From positions 2,678,501 to 2,742,500 of the forward strand of contig NZ_JABXWB010000001.1 of the NCBI RefSeq assembly GCF_013375555.1: DNA of 64,000 nt. Reading direction: 5' to 3'. The translations under genes were made by a program, and so were the position numbers. The notes below the pieces were generated by a model. It was not told the origin of the DNA. It saw only the letters and a list, made by a program, of their open reading frames with translations, and did not search any database. Numbering within the stretch: position 1 is the stretch's first letter; every line of letters starts with the position of its first letter. This DNA is from Sphingobium sp. EM0848. GTDB lineage: Bacteria > Pseudomonadota > Alphaproteobacteria > Sphingomonadales > Sphingomonadaceae. Shown one piece after another: positions 23,865-33,340 of the stretch.

Positions 23865-24269
23865 ATGGACAAGCTCAACCTGACCGATGCCGAATGGCGC
23901 GAGCGCCTTTCCCCCGAACAATATCATATCCTCCGCGAGGGCGGCACGGAACGGGCGTTCACCGGCAAGTATAACAGCAACAAGGCTGATGGCCTCTATT
24001 TCTGCGCCGGTTGCGGCACGGAGCTGTTCGACGCGGAAGAAAAATATGACAGCGGTTCGGGTTGGCCCAGCTTCACCGCGCCGGTCGACATCGATGCGGT
24101 CGATGAAATCCGCGACACCAGCCATGGCATGATCCGCACCGAAGTCCGTTGCGCGAAATGCGACGGGCATCTGGGGCATGTCTTTCCCGATGGGCCGGGG
24201 GTCAACGGCCTGCGCTATTGCATGAACAGCGCGTCGCTCGATTTCAAATCGCGCGACGACGTTGAATAA
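23865..24269 (+). CDS. msrB: peptide-methionine (R)-S-oxide reductase
   Basis: MsrB reduces the R epimer of methionine sulfoxide in proteins, using thioredoxin. The 134-residue enzyme has the zinc-binding pairs [10 protein letters not shown] and [12 protein letters not shown] (Cys-x2-Cys each), the SGSGWPSF motif, and the catalytic Cys in [11 protein letters not shown] near the C-terminus (replacing the Sec of animals). The ATG at 23865 gives the normal length; an ATG at 23829 would add 12 residues. It is followed by about 110 bases with no gene, then the penicillin-binding protein. Confidence 0.95.
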   Translation: MDKLNLTDAEWRERLSPEQYHILREGGTERAFTGKYNSNKADGLYFCAGCGTELFDAEEKYDSGSGWPSFTAPVDIDAVDEIRDTSHGMIRTEVRCAKCDGHLGHVFPDGPGVNGLRYCMNSASLDFKSRDDVE

Positions 24270-24380
24270 TCGTTCATCGCCTGTAAAGCGTCGCTTCTCT
24301 TGAGAACCCTCAAGAGTCTGCGCGGCCTGCACAGCTTTTCCACTGGCCGCCTTTCCGTTTAGCGCATATCCGGGCGAACC

Positions 24381-26459
24381 ATGGCACGATCGAGCAGTGA
24401 ACCGCGAGGCAGGGTGAAGAAATGGCTGATACGCGGCCTGAAGATCGGGCTGGTCGGCATCGTCAGCGCCGTCATCGCGGTCGTGGTCGCTGTGGTGATC
24501 GCCTATCAGTCTCTGCCTGACTATGAATCGCTGAAATCCTCTCCCAATGGGCAGATGATCCGTGTTCATGCGGCGGACGGCAGCGTCATCGTTTCGCTGG
24601 GGCCGAGTTTCGGCCGGTGGCTGAGTTATGACCAGATTCCCACGGTCATGGTCGACGCGATGGTGTCGACCGAGGACAGGCGCTATTATCTCCATCCCGG
24701 CGTCGACCCTGTCGGCATGGCGCGCGCCGCCTGGGTGGCGCTGGAGCGGCGCGGCACCGGTCGCCGCTGGCAGGGCGCCTCCACCATCACCCAGCAGGTG
24801 ACGCGCAACATCTTCCTCAACAACAGCTATAGCTGGGGCCGCAAGGTTCGGGAGATGGTGCTGGCGCTGGCGCTGGAACGCAAATTCTCCAAGCGTCAGA
24901 TCCTCGAACTCTACCTCAACAAGGTGTATTTCGGCGGTGGCGCCTATGGCATTGATGCGGCCAGCCGGAAATTCTTCGGCCATCCCGCGACCGGCCTGAA
25001 TCTGCCCGAAGCAGCGATCATCGCCGGGTTGGTGAAGGCCCCGTCCAGCTATTCCCCCACTGCTGACAAGGAAGCAGCCATCGGCCGCGCCGGGGTGGTG
25101 CTGGAACTGATGCAGGACAATGGCGTGATCAGCGCAGCGCAGCGGGCCGGCGCCGACCTTCAGGACGTGAAGATGGCGCCCGAACCGCCGCAGAACAGCG
25201 TGCGCTATTTCACCGACTGGGCGCTGCCGCAGCTCGACACGCTGATCGACGAACCCAATGAGCCGCTGGAGGTCTATACCACCATCGACCTTGGCATGCA
25301 GAAGGCGGCGACCGCTGCGATCCAGGCGAATGTCAGCAACGGCATGCAGGGCGCGCTGGTGTCGCTCGACCGCGACGGCGCGGTCAGGGCGATGGTCGGC
25401 GGCCTTGATTATGTGACCTCCAACTATAACCGCGCCACGACGGCGACGCGCCAGCCTGGCTCGGCCTGGAAGATCTTCGTCTATATGGCGGCGCTGGAGG
25501 CGGGCTACACGCCCGATACCGGCGTCACCGACAGCGCGGTCGACATTAATGGCTGGAAACCGCGCAACAGCAATGGCCGCTATTCCGGCGACATCGATAT
25601 CCGCACCGCCTTTGCCTATTCGGTCAACACCGTTGCGGCGAAACTGGGTGTGGAGGTCGGTTTCCCGACCATTGCCGATATGGCGCGGCGTTTCGGCATC
25701 ACGACGCCGATCAACACCCATCCCTCCATGGTGCTGGGCACGTCCGACGTCCGGCTGATCGACATGACCCGCGCCTTCGCCTCCATCGCGCGCAAGGGGG
25801 TGGCGGTGACGCCCTATGGCATTACCAAGGTGACGACCGCTGATGGCCGTGTCCTCTACGAGCATCAGGACGATACCAGCCGTGTGCTGGTCGCGCCCTG
25901 GGTCGCGGCGGGCATGACCGACCTGATGCAGACGGCGGTCAGCACCGGCACCGGCAAGGCTGCGCAGATCGGTCGTCCGGTCGCGGGCAAGACCGGCACC
26001 ACCAACAGCGGCAAGGATGGCTGGTTCCTCGGCTTTTCCAGTGGCATCACCACCGGCGTCTGGGTCGGCCGTGACGATGCGAAGCCCGTGCCTGCCCTCT
26101 ATGGCGGCCGCGCCCCGGCGCACGCCTTTGCCGATTATATGAAGGTCGCCGTCGCCAATCGCCCGGTCGAACAGTTCGAGACGCAGGTGACTCTGCCCGA
26201 ATGGCAGTTGGAGCCGGACGATGAAGCCTATTATGGCCAGCCCGACAACGGAATGGACGGGGGCATGATGGTCGATGAAAACGGCCTGCCCATCGAACGC
26301 GGGCGGCAGGCGCCGCAGGACGATCAGCAGAGCGACGACCAGGGGGCAGACGCTGCCCCCAATCCCGCCGATCGTCCCCAGCCACCCCGTCTGGACCAGC
26401 AATGGATCGACAATGTGCTGGGCCGCAACCGTCAGCAGCAACAGCCGCCGTCGCGCTAA
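24381..26459 (+). CDS. class A penicillin-binding protein (PBP1A-type transglycosylase/transpeptidase)
   Basis: A bifunctional peptidoglycan synthase of 692 residues anchored by one N-terminal membrane segment (about residues 20-42). The glycosyltransferase domain shows STEDRRYYLHPGVDP (catalytic Glu near residue 94), GASTITQQVTRNIFLN and ALERKFSKRQILELYLNKVYFGGGAYGID. The transpeptidase domain shows PGSAWKIF (SxxK, near 354), SVN and KTGTTNSGKD. A Pro/Gln/Asp-rich tail of about 60 residues follows. The stop overlaps the convergent aspartic protease by four bases. It could be mrcA/pbp1A, but the symbol is left open. Confidence 0.93.
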   Translation: MARSSSEPRGRVKKWLIRGLKIGLVGIVSAVIAVVVAVVIAYQSLPDYESLKSSPNGQMIRVHAADGSVIVSLGPSFGRWLSYDQIPTVMVDAMVSTEDRRYYLHPGVDPVGMARAAWVALERRGTGRRWQGASTITQQVTRNIFLNNSYSWGRKVREMVLALALERKFSKRQILELYLNKVYFGGGAYGIDAASRKFFGHPATGLNLPEAAIIAGLVKAPSSYSPTADKEAAIGRAGVVLELMQDNGVISAAQRAGADLQDVKMAPEPPQNSVRYFTDWALPQLDTLIDEPNEPLEVYTTIDLGMQKAATAAIQANVSNGMQGALVSLDRDGAVRAMVGGLDYVTSNYNRATTATRQPGSAWKIFVYMAALEAGYTPDTGVTDSAVDINGWKPRNSNGRYSGDIDIRTAFAYSVNTVAAKLGVEVGFPTIADMARRFGITTPINTHPSMVLGTSDVRLIDMTRAFASIARKGVAVTPYGITKVTTADGRVLYEHQDDTSRVLVAPWVAAGMTDLMQTAVSTGTGKAAQIGRPVAGKTGTTNSGKDGWFLGFSSGITTGVWVGRDDAKPVPALYGGRAPAHAFADYMKVAVANRPVEQFETQVTLPEWQLEPDDEAYYGQPDNGMDGGMMVDENGLPIERGRQAPQDDQQSDDQGADAAPNPADRPQPPRLDQQWIDNVLGRNRQQQQPPSR

Positions 26460-27412
26460 CCCGCCGCCCGCCGCGTTGCGGCAAAGCGGGTTCGGTCGAG
26501 CAATCCGGTATCGGGCAGGAGGAAGTCCACCTTCCCTCGCCCGAAATCGATTGCCACCCGATCGAAGACCTTGAGCGCATCGATGCCGAGCAGCAGAGTG
26601 GGTTTGTCCTGAAGGTCCAGTTCCCTGAAGGGCTGGGCGTCGGCGAACATGACCGGCGTGTCCTTCAGCGTCACCTGCCCCATGCGGATCCGGTCGATGA
26701 GGCCAAGCTGGCCTGCCAAAGACTCGCCCGTCACGCTGGTCAGCGTCACCTGACTCAGCGCCGGCGCCCTCTTCTTGCGCATCAGCTTGTTCATCAGCGC
26801 CATATTGCCGACGCTGATCGACGTGCCGGTGTCGAGGATGATGGCGACCTTCGTTCCGTTCACTTCGGAATTGAGCAGGATCAATTGCCCCTTGCGCCGG
26901 TGGGCCTCGACGATGATGGCGTTGGGATCGCGCCAGCTCTGCTTGCTGGTGCTGATCTCCATTCGCCCCGTGCGGAAATTGAGCAGCAGTCGTTTGGCAT
27001 GCAGCCCGTCCAGCCCCAACAGTCCCGCCGCGCCGAGATTGTCGCCCTCCAGCACCGGCGCTTCGATGTCGTCCACCACCGTCTGGCCGAAGCCGAGCCG
27101 CGGCACGGCAACCGTGTCGACCTCAGCCCGGCCGGTCATGCTGACGATCGTCACCCGATCGCGCACCGGCAGCGCCAGCCGTTCGGCCAAAGCACGGGAA
27201 ATGACGGTCCGCTGCGATCCGGTGTCGACCACGAAGTTCCACGGACCCTTGCCGTCGATCTGGATCGGAATGGTGATGCGGGAATCGGAACTGGGGACGG
27301 TGCGGACGACGGCCGGCGGTTCGTCCGGATTGAGCGTCGGGCGGTCTTGCGCCGCAAGGGGAGGGCTGGCAATCGCGATGGCGATGCCCAGAGCGGCGCG
27401 CAGGCGTCCCAT
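26456..27412 (-). CDS. secreted aspartic protease with two DTG motifs (retropepsin/pepsin-like)
   Basis: A 318-residue secreted protein with a signal peptide (residues 1-22, GIAIAIASPPLAAQD). It carries two D-T-G catalytic-type motifs, FVVDTGSQRTVISR (about residue 63) and AIILDTGTSISV (about residue 190), each followed by a hydrophobic-hydrophobic-Gly pattern (GLLGLDGL and LLLGIDAL). That is an internal duplication of the retropepsin half, giving a single-chain aspartyl protease. Substrate unknown; location next to a class A PBP suggests the periplasm. Confidence 0.85.
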   Translation of the reverse strand: MGRLRAALGIAIAIASPPLAAQDRPTLNPDEPPAVVRTVPSSDSRITIPIQIDGKGPWNFVVDTGSQRTVISRALAERLALPVRDRVTIVSMTGRAEVDTVAVPRLGFGQTVVDDIEAPVLEGDNLGAAGLLGLDGLHAKRLLLNFRTGRMEISTSKQSWRDPNAIIVEAHRRKGQLILLNSEVNGTKVAIILDTGTSISVGNMALMNKLMRKKRAPALSQVTLTSVTGESLAGQLGLIDRIRMGQVTLKDTPVMFADAQPFRELDLQDKPTLLLGIDALKVFDRVAIDFGRGKVDFLLPDTGLLDRTRFAATRRAAG

Positions 27413-27534
27413 CTCCTCATACCTCCATTATTTTATATCTGTATAGCATGAGCGCCCGCAATCCGCCCATCCCATTTCATGCGCGCCAGGCCGTGGAGCG
27501 GCAATTTTCTGTCCCCTGCCATCGTCGAGCCGCC

Positions 27535-27563
27535 TTGACTTGCCGGGGGTCGGATCGCTAAAC
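27535..27563 (+). promoter_or_regulatory. candidate sigma-70-type promoter for rho
   Basis: TTGACT (27535-27540) is followed after 17 bases by CTAAAC (27558-27563). The -35 fits well and the -10 poorly. It lies about 120 bases before the rho ATG, giving room for a leader. Confidence 0.35.
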
Positions 27564-27620
27564 GCCAGACACTCCACCCGCCCGTCCGGCGCGGGCGTTC
27601 CCGAGTCTTTAGCCGGGCAC

Positions 27621-27675
27621 TGACTTTCCCATTTCGATTTCCCTATTTTCCTTCCCTGTCTCTCCATCCATCGGA
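27621..27675 (+). promoter_or_regulatory. pyrimidine-rich rho leader (candidate rut site)
   Basis: About 55 bases just upstream of rho consist almost only of C and T with few G, a composition typical of Rho-binding (rut) sequences. E. coli Rho represses its own synthesis by terminating in its leader, so the stretch may serve autoregulation. No Shine-Dalgarno sequence precedes the rho ATG. Confidence 0.45.
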
Positions 27676-27685
27676 CTTCACGCGA

Positions 27686-28942
<1,257 letters not shown>

Positions 28943-28949
28943 GCGGTCC

Positions 28950-28988
28950 AGCGGTTTGTGTTCCTGATGCCCGGAATAGCAAACCGCT
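28950..28988 (+). terminator. inverted repeat after rho
   Basis: Perfect nine-base arms AGCGGTTTG (28950-28958) and CAAACCGCT (28980-28988) flank a 21-base loop, eight bases after the rho stop. The T-run is weak, so it may work as a 3'-end stabilising structure instead. Confidence 0.5.
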
Positions 28989-28999
28989 CCGCCACTCTT

Positions 29000-29055
29000 A
29001 TTTGCCGCAATTGCCATGCCGCCGGACAGATGTTCGGCGGCAAATTGTTTTAAGG
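29000..29055 (+). promoter_or_regulatory. two mutually exclusive hairpins upstream of the TerC-family gene
   Basis: Stem A pairs 29000-29008 with 29037-29045 (nine perfect pairs). Stem B pairs 29017-29023 with 29036-29042 (seven pairs, 12-base loop) and is followed by AATTGTTTT, so it resembles a terminator. The two share the right-hand arm. This is the layout of an attenuator or riboswitch expression platform, 30 bases before the ATG. I do not recognise a known aptamer such as yybP-ykoY. Confidence 0.45.
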
Positions 29056-29084
29056 CCATATTTTTCAGGGGAATTCAGGCCGTC

Positions 29085-29807
29085 ATGCTCGATCTTTTCG
29101 CCACCGCTGCCGCGGCTGTTCAGGGGCCTGGCTCCCTGGCCAGCATCTGGGCCCATATCGTCAATGATTTCAGCAATATCGGTACACCGGCGGCGTTGGC
29201 GGCCTTCGGTCAGGTGCTGATGATCGACGTGCTGCTGGCGGGGGACAATGCCATTGTCGTCGGTGCGCTTGCGGCGGGACTCCCGGCGGAGCAGCGCAAG
29301 AAGGTCATAATGATCGGCATCCTCGCCGCGCTGGTGTTGCGGATCGGCTTTGCGCTGGTCGTGACGCAGTTGATGCAGATTGTCGGCCTGATTCTGGCGG
29401 GCGGGCTGCTGCTGCTGTGGGTCGCGTTCAAGATGTGGCGGGAACTGCATCCCAAAAGGGGCGGGGACACGCCCGACGACACCAGCGATGACGATGTGTC
29501 GGGCCTGCGTCCCGCCAAGAGCTTTGCGGGGGCGGCCTGGGCCGTCGCCGTCGCTGACGTCTCGATGAGCCTCGACAATGTGCTGGCGGTCGCCGGTGCG
29601 GCGCGGGATCATCCCGGCATCCTGATCATCGGGCTTATCCTGTCGGTTGCGCTGATGGGCATCGCGGCGAACATCATCGCCAAATATATCGAGCGTTTCC
29701 GCTGGATCGCCTATATTGGGCTTGCCGTCATCATCTATGTGGCAATCAAGATGATCTATGATGGAGTGGTCGATCATCAGGTGGGCATATTGACGCTGTT
29801 TGTCTAA
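29085..29807 (+). CDS. TerC/YjbE-family integral membrane protein
   Basis: A 240-residue protein of the TerC/YjbE type, implicated in metal (Mn2+) efflux or tellurite resistance. There are about six or seven hydrophobic helices. The family motifs are DVLLAGDNAIVVGALAAGLP and VAVADVSMSLDNVLAVAGAA, where the acidic DN residues in the membrane could bind metal. An acidic loop rich in Asp (GGDTPDDTSDDDV) separates the halves. The ATG at 29085 is chosen because the longer frame from 29016 covers hairpin DNA. A strong terminator follows (29826-29863). Confidence 0.87.
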   Translation: MLDLFATAAAAVQGPGSLASIWAHIVNDFSNIGTPAALAAFGQVLMIDVLLAGDNAIVVGALAAGLPAEQRKKVIMIGILAALVLRIGFALVVTQLMQIVGLILAGGLLLLWVAFKMWRELHPKRGGDTPDDTSDDDVSGLRPAKSFAGAAWAVAVADVSMSLDNVLAVAGAARDHPGILIIGLILSVALMGIAANIIAKYIERFRWIAYIGLAVIIYVAIKMIYDGVVDHQVGILTLFV

Positions 29808-29825
29808 ACGCCCGAGCAGGGTTTG

Positions 29826-29863
29826 AAAAAGGGTTGGAACCGCTGAGTTCCAACCCTTTTTTT
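29826..29863 (+). terminator. strong bidirectional intrinsic terminator
   Basis: A stem of about 14 pairs (arms 29827-29840 and 29847-29860, loop CGCTGA) is flanked by A- and T-runs on both sides, AAAAAGGGTTGGAAC and GTTCCAACCCTTTTTTT. It lies between the convergent TerC-like and quinone oxidoreductase genes and should work in both directions. Confidence 0.92.
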
Positions 29864-29870
29864 CTGCCCA

Positions 29871-30845
29871 TCAGGGCCGGAGGACAGTGGACCCGCTGGT
29901 TGCCCGTGCTTCGAGCGCCCGATGCGCTTCAGCGGCATCGGCCAGGGCAAAGCGTTGGCCGATGGTCGCCTTGATCACGCCGCGCGCCATATGGTCGAAC
30001 AGCCGTTCGGCGGTATGCGCCAGTTCCTCCGGCGTTGCGATATAATCGAACAGCTTGGGACGGGTGACATAGAGCGAACCGCCATCGCTGAGATCCAGCA
30101 GGCTCACCGGCGGCACCGCGCCTGATGCATTGCCATAGCTGACCATCAGCCCCCGCCGCTTGAGCGAGGCGAGCGACGCCCCCCAGCTATCCTTGCCGAC
30201 GCCGTCATAGACTACATCCACGCCCTTGCCTCCGGTCAGTTCCCGTACCGTGGCGGAGAGCTTGTCGAAGGGGCCGTGCAGGCTATGATCGGCGTTGACC
30301 CGCGCGGCCTTTTCCGCCGACCCGCAATGGGCGATCACCACCACGCCCTTATCGCGCAGCCAGGGAACCAGAACCGACCCGACACCGCCCGCCGCCGCAT
30401 GGACCAGCGCAACGTGACCCGCATGCAGCGCAATGCTGTCTTCGGCAAGATAGCAGGCGGTCATGCCCTTCAGCATCATCGCCGCGGCATCTTCCGTGCT
30501 GACCGTGTCGGGAATCTTCACGACGCGGTCAGCCGGAACGATGCGGTGCGTGGCATAGGCGCCCAGGCCACTGACGCAGCCCACCCTGTCGCCTACGGCC
30601 AGACCGGTCACGCCCGATCCGACTGCGGCGATATGCCCCGCGCTCTCCGACCCGAGCGGAGTCGGCAAGGGCGCGGGATAGAGGCCGGTGCGATAATAGG
30701 TGTCGATGAAGTTCAGGCCGATGGCATCCTGTTCGATCAGCACTTCATGTTCAGCCGGGGCGCCGGGATCGAATTGCTCCCGTTCGATCACCTCCGGTCC
30801 GCCATGCGATCGGGCCACCATCCGCCATGCGTGCGTCATCGACAT
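29871..30845 (-). CDS. quinone oxidoreductase (NADPH:quinone reductase, zeta-crystallin-like MDR)
   Basis: A 324-residue medium-chain dehydrogenase/reductase without the zinc-ligand pattern, like QorA. It has the GLNFIDTYYRTGLYPAPLPTPLGSESAGHI segment, the nucleotide-binding HAAAGGVGSVLV (about residue 150) and the DVVYDGVGKD segment that are standard for NADPH:quinone reductases. The start at 30845 (MSMTHAW) follows AAGGAAAC; the longer open frame to 30983 enters the upstream gene. It forms a two-gene unit with the dienelactone hydrolase, ten bases upstream. Confidence 0.92.
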   Translation of the reverse strand: MSMTHAWRMVARSHGGPEVIEREQFDPGAPAEHEVLIEQDAIGLNFIDTYYRTGLYPAPLPTPLGSESAGHIAAVGSGVTGLAVGDRVGCVSGLGAYATHRIVPADRVVKIPDTVSTEDAAAMMLKGMTACYLAEDSIALHAGHVALVHAAAGGVGSVLVPWLRDKGVVVIAHCGSAEKAARVNADHSLHGPFDKLSATVRELTGGKGVDVVYDGVGKDSWGASLASLKRRGLMVSYGNASGAVPPVSLLDLSDGGSLYVTRPKLFDYIATPEELAHTAERLFDHMARGVIKATIGQRFALADAAEAHRALEARATSGSTVLRP

Positions 30846-30855
30846 TGTTTCCTTG

Positions 30856-31554
30856 TCAGAGATGGGCCGCGAAGAAATCGGCCGTGCGCTGGTCGGCCAG
30901 CTGCGCGGCGTCCTCATTGCGGCGATTGCCCATTTCGGCGGCAAAGCCATGGTCCAGCCCCTCATAGTCATGCAGGGTGACATGGCGATTATCCTTCAGC
31001 CCTTCATGCATCTTCTGCTGGACTTCGGGCGGCACAAAGCCGTCGGCGGTCGGGATATGCAGCAGCACCGGCTTGCCGATGGCATGCTGCTCACCGAGCA
31101 GGCCGTCGATCCCGACGCCATAATAGCCGACAAAGGCATCGCCATCGGTGCGGCAGGCGGACATGAACACCAACCGCCCACCCAGGCAATAGCCGACCAA
31201 CCCGACCTTGCCGCCAGCGCCCAGCTCCGCACGGGCCGCCTTGATCGTCGCTTCGATATCGCGAATGCCCTGATCCTGGTTGAACTTCTGCATATGGCCG
31301 ATCGCCGCCTGAAATTCTTCGGGGATATCGGCATCCAGTTCGACATGGGGCTTTTCGCGCCAGAACAGGTCGGGCGCCAGCGCCAGATAGCCTGCCTTCG
31401 CCCATTGGTCGCATTTGCGGCGAATGCCTTCATTCACGCCGAAAATTTCCTGAACGACGACAATAGCGGCCTTCGGCGTGCCGTCCGGCCGGGCAACATA
31501 GACATCGAACTGGGCATCGCCCTCCAGCGTCGAGACGGATGTAAATGCTGCCAT
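30856..31554 (-). CDS. dienelactone hydrolase family protein
   Basis: A 232-residue alpha/beta hydrolase of the DLH type. It has the nucleophile-elbow GYCLGGRLVF (Cys about residue 119), the VVVQEIFGVNEGIRRKCDQWAKAGYLALAPDLFW N-terminal part with the conserved Glu, and the late His in YEGLDHGFAAE. The Cys/Asp/His triad hydrolyses dienelactones or related esters. No aromatic ring-cleavage genes are nearby, so the real substrate is open. The start at 31554 follows GGAAAGGATTATCCC. The quinone reductase begins 10 bases further on. Confidence 0.92.
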   Translation of the reverse strand: MAAFTSVSTLEGDAQFDVYVARPDGTPKAAIVVVQEIFGVNEGIRRKCDQWAKAGYLALAPDLFWREKPHVELDADIPEEFQAAIGHMQKFNQDQGIRDIEATIKAARAELGAGGKVGLVGYCLGGRLVFMSACRTDGDAFVGYYGVGIDGLLGEQHAIGKPVLLHIPTADGFVPPEVQQKMHEGLKDNRHVTLHDYEGLDHGFAAEMGNRRNEDAAQLADQRTADFFAAHL

Positions 31555-31711
31555 GGGATAATCCTTTCCTTTTCCGAACAAGGCTGATGGGCGGCATAAT
31601 GGCGCTTGGCGGGCCAAGTGCAAGCCGGTACGCCGTCAAAAAATTTGCTTTCGTGGGCCTTGTTGCGGCATGAGAAGGGGGATCAAGGGCCGCAACAAAA
31701 GGGTGTGTGCG

Positions 31712-31966
31712 ATGAAGGTAAGTGTAGATGTCGATTGCACCCCGGCGGAGGCGCGGGCGTTTCTCGGCCTGCCGGACGTGACGCCCATTCACGACAAATA
31801 TGTGAAGACGATGCTCGACAGCTTCGACGGCGTCGCCAATGTCGAGCAGATGGAGACGCTGTTCAAAAGCTTCTCTCCGATGGGCGATGCGGGAATGCGG
31901 TTGTTCAGGCAGATGATGGATATCGGTCTGGCGGGCATGCAGGGCAAGAATGGCGACAAGGGCTGA
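31712..31966 (+). CDS. small DUF6489-type protein
   Basis: An 84-residue acidic protein, beginning MKVSVDVDCTPAEARAFLGLPDVTPIHDKYV and continuing with an amphipathic helix (KTMLDSFDGVANVEQMETLFKSF) and a Met/Gly-rich tail. I take it to be a DUF6489-family member; function unknown. It has no signal peptide. It lies 30 bases upstream of mnmE, on the same strand, and the same neighbour occurs, as I recall, in other sphingomonads. The start at 31712 is after GTGTGTGCG; an upstream ATG at 31670 would add 14 basic residues. Confidence 0.75.
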   Translation: MKVSVDVDCTPAEARAFLGLPDVTPIHDKYVKTMLDSFDGVANVEQMETLFKSFSPMGDAGMRLFRQMMDIGLAGMQGKNGDKG

Positions 31967-31995
31967 GGGCCGCTCTGGCGGATTGATCGACGTTC

Positions 31996-33279
31996 GTGAC
32001 TGACACCATCTTTGCCCTGTCGAGCGGCGCGCCGCCTGCCGGGATCGGAATCATCCGCATCAGCGGGGCGCAGGCGGGCATGGCGTTGCAGGCGCTGGCG
32101 GGAATGGTGCCGATGGCGCGGCGGGCACGGCTGGCGCTGCTGACCGACCCGCGCGATGGTGCGGCGCTGGATCGCGCGCTCATTCTCTGGTTCCCCGGTC
32201 CCTCCACGGTCACGGGCGAAGATTTGGCCGAGTTGCACTGCCATGGCGGGCGCGCTGTCATTGCCGCCGTTGAGGAGGCATTGGGCGCGCTGCCCGGATT
32301 GCGCCGGGCCGAGCCGGGAGAGTTTACCCGCCGCGCCTTCGCCAATGGCCGCATGGACCTGAACGCGGTGGAGGGGCTGTCCGATCTGCTCGCCGCTGAA
32401 ACGCAGCAGCAGCGTCGGGCTGCGTTGCTGATGGCCGAAGGCCATTTTTCCCGGCGCATCGATGGCTGGCGCCGCTCCGTGCTGGAACTGTCGGCGCTGA
32501 CCGAGGCGGCGCTCGATTTTTCCGATGAAGATGACGTGCCCGACGCGAGTATAGAGGCGCGGATCGGGAACGAGATATGCGCGCTGGCGGGCGAGGTGGC
32601 GGCCATATTGACGGCGCCTTCCGCCGAGCGGTTGCGCGACGGCGTGCGGGTGGTCCTGGCGGGACCGCCCAATGCGGGGAAATCGACATTACTGAACCGG
32701 CTGGTCGGGCGAGATGCCGCGATCGTGTCGGACATTGCGGGGACGACGCGCGACCGGATCGAGGTGCCTGCGGCGCTGGGTGGGGTCGCTTTCCTCTTCA
32801 CCGATACGGCAGGACTGCGATTAGAGGCGGGTGACGCGATCGAAGCCATCGGCATGGATCGGGCACGTCTTGCTTTGGAAGCGGCGGATATCATCGTCTG
32901 GCTGGGCGATCGGGTGGATGTGCCGCGCGCGGATTCACTGCTGGTTGCCGCCCAATCGGATCGTTGGGAGGGTGATGACCGGCCCGGCCTTCACCTGTCC
33001 GCCCGAACGGGGGAGGGCATGGACGCGCTGGTGACGATGTTGCTGGAGCGAGCTGCGAAGCTGCTGCCGGGAGAGGGCGACTATGCCCTGCACAACCGTC
33101 AACGCGAGGGCGTTGGTCAATTGCATGGCCATCTGCTGGCGGCAGGCCAAGCGCGTGATCTGTTGATCGTGGCCGAAGAATTGCGGCAGGCCCGCAATGC
33201 CATTGATGCGCTCACGGGGCAGGCCAGTACGGAGGATATGCTGGACCGTCTGTTCGCGGGTTTCTGCATTGGCAAATAG
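31996..33279 (+). CDS. mnmE: tRNA modification GTPase MnmE
   Basis: MnmE, with MnmG, installs the cmnm5 group on U34 of tRNAs. The 427-residue product begins at a GTG (MTDTIFALSSGAPPAGIGIIRISG) and has the tetrahydrofolate-binding N-terminal domain, helical middle, G domain (GPPNAGKSTLLNRL, near 223; DTAGLR) and the C-terminal CIGK with the essential Cys. It is a bit short of the usual 450, mostly in the G-domain region. It heads the conserved mnmE-mnmG-rsmG-parA-parB block. A parS-like palindrome follows directly. Confidence 0.96.
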   Translation: MTDTIFALSSGAPPAGIGIIRISGAQAGMALQALAGMVPMARRARLALLTDPRDGAALDRALILWFPGPSTVTGEDLAELHCHGGRAVIAAVEEALGALPGLRRAEPGEFTRRAFANGRMDLNAVEGLSDLLAAETQQQRRAALLMAEGHFSRRIDGWRRSVLELSALTEAALDFSDEDDVPDASIEARIGNEICALAGEVAAILTAPSAERLRDGVRVVLAGPPNAGKSTLLNRLVGRDAAIVSDIAGTTRDRIEVPAALGGVAFLFTDTAGLRLEAGDAIEAIGMDRARLALEAADIIVWLGDRVDVPRADSLLVAAQSDRWEGDDRPGLHLSARTGEGMDALVTMLLERAAKLLPGEGDYALHNRQREGVGQLHGHLLAAGQARDLLIVAEELRQARNAIDALTGQASTEDMLDRLFAGFCIGK

Positions 33280-33284
33280 GCCGC

Positions 33285-33300
33285 TGTTCCACGTGGAACA
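33285..33300. promoter_or_regulatory. parS-like palindrome between mnmE and mnmG
   Basis: TGTTCCACGTGGAACA is a perfect 16-base palindrome. It matches the parS consensus TGTTNCACGTGAAACA apart from a single A-to-G change in the right arm. It begins five bases after the mnmE stop and ends 40 bases before the mnmG ATG. Confidence 0.75.
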
Positions 33301-33340
33301 GTTTTGACCCGGACGGCCCGAATCTGATAAGGGCCAGCCC

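Noticed and set aside
23703..26441. 912-codon minus-strand frame antisense to holA, msrB and the PBP gene
   Set aside because: Covers three secure genes on the other strand; His/Arg-rich shadow without domains.
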